Assembly: GCA_004325065.1 (NCBI GenBank)
Contig: PITI01000483.1
Span: 1 to 11,783 of the forward strand
Length of the DNA stretch: 11,783 nt
Reading direction: 5' to 3'
From: Hamiltosporidium magnivora
Taxonomy: Eukaryota > Microsporidia > Dubosqiidae
Shown: one piece after another, positions 9,640-11,783 of the stretch
How the letters are laid out: every line of letters starts with the position of its first letter
Numbering within the stretch: position 1 is the stretch's first letter
Translations under genes and position numbers: made by a program
The notes under the pieces: model-generated
What the model was told of the DNA's origin: nothing
Database searches by the model: none
The model's input: the letters and a program-made list of their open reading frames with translations, nothing else

Positions 9640-10580
9640 TATTGAATTCTTAAATTATTCGTTTGTATTAAAATTTAAATCTTTTAAACAAAAACTCATA
9701 ACTATATTTAAGCCTTAAACATAATACTATTTTATTTTTACTATCACCAACTGTTTTTTCTCTATAACTATACACTCAATCGTTATGACTTATAAATGGG
9801 TGTAGGGTCTTTAAAAGTTTTACTCTTATTGTATAAATGTGTTATTTCTAAGCTACTTATTCTAAAGTGAAGCACAATTTATCTATCTTAAGATAAACAT
9901 TACTAAAGCTAATTGAATATATTCATGATTTAACAATTACCCACTCATACTATAGAGATCGATTGTATTTCTTCAATTAGAATAGAATACTATGTTTCCC
10001 ATTAATAAAATATTATTCGAATAAGAAATTCTGAATTAATTTAAGAATTTGAGTAAATATAAACTTCTATTAAATTGTATTATAATTCGAAAAGTACCTT
10101 TCACAAAATAAAATCCTGGATTCTGAAGAAAGAAATATAGGATCACGTAAATTTAAAGAATGGGATTGTAAAAAAGAATTGAGCAATAACAAAAAGAGAA
10201 ATAATTGAATTAGGATTTAAAAATTTATTTGAAAAAAAAATATGTTTTCCTGGTAAATGACAACGGAATTAAATACATATTAAACCCCTTTAGAATGTTT
10301 TATTTAAGTTTTCTTGTAAATCTTTAAATTTGTTTAACTTCATCTTTCTTAAAAAGAGGACTAATATTACAACCTTTGTCTGTAGTAAATTTCTCAATTC
10401 TAAAGCAATTTTCTTTGATTGCATCAAAATTTATTCTCAAGATATCACAAATGCATTTTTTATCCAACTTTTGATATGTATTTGATTTTTGTATTTATTT
10501 TCAGAAATACCAAATAGAATGTATCAAAATATACCGGTTATTTTCATTTCTTAAAAACATAACAAATATTTTCCGCAATA
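9640..10580. other. AT-rich stretch, no gene seen
   Basis: No frame of note on either strand. 10120-10250 is purine-rich on the plus strand, the opposite bias to the start of the window. A splice-acceptor-like TTATTTTCAG ends at 10504, but no exon-like frame follows it. No repeat or RNA gene was recognised. Confidence 0.45.
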
Positions 10581-10639
10581 AATTTTATTAAGACACATAA
10601 CTTCTTAAATTTCGATTCAAAAGTTCCCATGTGTTCTAA

Positions 10640-10930
10640 TCTAACCAAAGGCATAAATTTCTACTTCATGCCACTTTCAGCAGAAAATACAAATGTAGAA
10701 GATTACTGTTCTTATACTCACCAAACCTCTTTATAGCTTTCAGATTTTTCTCACAAATTCTAAACATCAAATGTAAGACAAATGACCAACCAATGGGCAC
10801 TGACTTACTTACCACACCTTATGTTTTCTTTTTACTACTCCCCGTCACAATACCACATATTTTGCTTAATCTCGAAGGAAAGGAACTCTTTACTGAAATT
10901 ACACCTTTTAAAAAATGGTTTCCAGGATAA
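10640..10930 (+). CDS. Doubtful open frame, 96 codons without an early start
   Basis: The longest stop-to-stop frame in the window, from just after a TAA (10637-10639) to a TAA at 10928-10930. Its only in-frame ATG is at 10793, which would leave a 45-residue peptide with a hydrophobic stretch of about 20 residues (including VFFLLLPVTIPHILL). If real it would more likely be part of an exon or an eroded gene than a complete small protein. A second plus frame starting ATG at 10782 overlaps it for 60 codons. On the minus strand a frame from 10935 to 10591 has only three stops in 115 codons. When several frames on both strands are open together, the likely cause is base composition (about 32% GC, few TA steps). 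No family was recognised; the coding strand, if any, is undecided. Confidence 0.2.
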   Translation, partial: SNQRHKFLLHATFSRKYKCRRLLFLYSPNLFIAFRFFSQILNIKCKTNDQPMGTDLLTTPYVFFLLLPVTIPHILLNLEGKELFTEITPFKKWFPG

Positions 10931-11312
10931 TATAATCAGAAATAAAAATAAGATATTCGTATGATCTTTATAAGTTTCACGCTTTGTGCTTGATACTCAA
11001 CAGCGTGATTTTGTTACTCCCCTATATTTTATGGCTTATCTAAAAATGAAAACATTTTTTGACAAACAAAGTCATCTGTTAGGTAAATCTTAAGGATGTA
11101 GCGAACTATAATATACAATCTATATCCTCCACATATTTGCCACATTTCCATTTGATTTCATTTTTGTTTTATATTTCTTGTATTACATCCTCATCAAAAT
11201 TTCTTCAGTAAAAAATACATTTTCATTTCAGAACATAAGGGTAGAATTTAAAAATAAATATAAAGAAACTGAATTTGAAAAGAAAAGAGAAGAAAATATA
11301 ATTAGATTTACC

Positions 11313-11351
11313 ACCCCTACAAAATTTAAAATATTTTTGTTTTGTAGGGGT
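11313..11351. repeat. Perfect 12-bp inverted repeat, TA-flanked
   Basis: ACCCCTACAAAA (11313-11324) and TTTTGTAGGGGT (11340-11351) are exact complements around a 15-base AT-rich loop. Half of each arm is G or C, so this is much less likely by chance than the AT-only palindromes elsewhere. A TA dinucleotide lies at 11309-11310 and another at 11351-11352, so the segment 11311-11350 could be read as a small inverted-repeat element between TA target duplications, as left by Tc1/mariner-type insertions. The length (about 40 bp) is far below usual miniature elements, so it would have to be a deletion derivative. It lies inside a 79-codon TTG-started frame (11178-11417) that I judge non-coding. Confidence 0.5.
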
Positions 11352-11359
11352 ATCAAATT

Positions 11360-11783
11360 CTATTTCATTTTCTTTGTTTTTAAAAAAAATCACAGTTTCA
11401 TTAAAACTTTATATTAATAGGTTTGCGTTCGATCAAACATGCACAAAAATAAACTATATTTTAAATTGTAAAAATATGTTTATTACTAAAGATTTATCTA
11501 ATAAATCAAATTATTTTTAAAACACATGAAAAACTTGCAATTCAATATATAAAATTATTTAAAGCAATTTATATGACACAAAATAATACATTTCAAATTT
11601 TTTAAATTTTCAAATCAATAACAGTCTTATTAAAATTGCAGAATATGAAAAATTCATTCATGGAATTAGTACACGTTTAGATAAATTATTTTATAAAAAC
11701 TTTTTTGAAATTAAATTGACATAAGAAATAAAAACATTTTTTATTCAAAAATAATTTGATTTCGATTTCCGATCTTTAAAACC
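11360..11783. other. AT-rich window end; weak 45-codon frame at 11587-11724
   Basis: Mostly low-complexity AT-rich DNA. On the plus strand a frame is open from 11587 to a TAA at 11722-11724. Its second half reads as a mixed, charged peptide (for example EYEKFIHGISTRLDKLF), and TTGCAG at 11636-11641 just before it would fit a splice acceptor of a terminal exon. Frames of 45 codons are expected many times by chance in a window of this size, so this is a lead only, and no gene is called. Confidence 0.25.

Noticed and set aside
10494..10504. Splice acceptors such as TTATTTTCAG (10504) and TCTTTCAG (9034)
   Set aside because: T-rich stretches ending in CAG are expected often in this composition, and none is followed by a convincing exon or matched with a donor.
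11313..11351. Hairpin as a bacterial rho-independent terminator
   Set aside because: The stem is not followed by a T-run at its base, there is no gene upstream of it, and nothing else in the window looks bacterial.
11178..11417. 79-codon plus-strand frame with TTG start, preceded internally by a TTTCATTTCAG acceptor-like site at 11221-11231
   Set aside because: Its peptide is low-complexity (K, F, I, N, E runs), it reads straight through the perfect hairpin at 11313-11351, and it has no ATG start. It looks like chance openness in AT-rich DNA.
11421..11440. GTTTG-CGTTCGAT-CAAAC as a tRNA T-arm
   Set aside because: It is a small hairpin, but the loop is eight bases with the TTC out of register, and no other tRNA arms are present.

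Overview
This 11.8 kb window is very AT-rich (about 20% GC by hand count over most of its length) and carries no intact, recognisable gene. No frame on either strand stays open for more than about 97 codons. There is no tRNA or rRNA, no CRISPR array, no insertion sequence with legible ends, and no bacterial promoter, ribosome binding site and ORF arrangement. The lack of packed genes, the T-rich strand-asymmetric tracts and the degenerate repeats fit intergenic or intronic nuclear DNA of an AT-rich eukaryote. The sequence does not let me name the lineage.

Layout. Positions 1-20 are a near-perfect palindrome. 154-532 is a GC-richer island (about 35% GC) with two adjoining minus-strand open frames, possibly one decayed coding sequence; a short block resembles part of BEL/Pao retrotransposon reverse transcriptase, but weakly. 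700-2560 is a long pyrimidine-rich tract on the plus strand with recurring TTCCCTAA/TTCCCTAAC motifs. 2570-2850 is briefly A-rich. 2872-3100 holds a nested inverted repeat with TAACCC/GGGTTA arms, then a diverged 79-bp direct repeat. 3100-5640 is low-complexity AT-rich DNA with a stretch of T-runs spaced at roughly 10 bp (3909-4136) and a 16-bp palindrome (4321-4336). 5647-5893 is the most structured element: about five diverged tandem units of roughly 53 bp, each beginning with a short hairpin. 6203-6550 is a weaker GC-richer island with open frames on both strands. 6550-9170 is featureless AT-rich DNA apart from one more copy of the hairpin core word at 8295. 9175-9627 is a second GC-rich island (about 35% GC) in which one minus-strand frame runs 151 codons with only two stops, again like a decayed coding sequence. 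10588-10964 is a third region of unusually long open frames. 11313-11351 is a perfect 12-bp-arm hairpin flanked by TA dinucleotides.

The most economical reading is an old gene-poor region: a few eroded coding fragments, perhaps from mobile elements, in AT-rich background, with degenerate satellite-like arrays. I see no operon, gene cluster or defined biological system. The tandem hairpin array at 5647-5893 is the signal most worth a second look.
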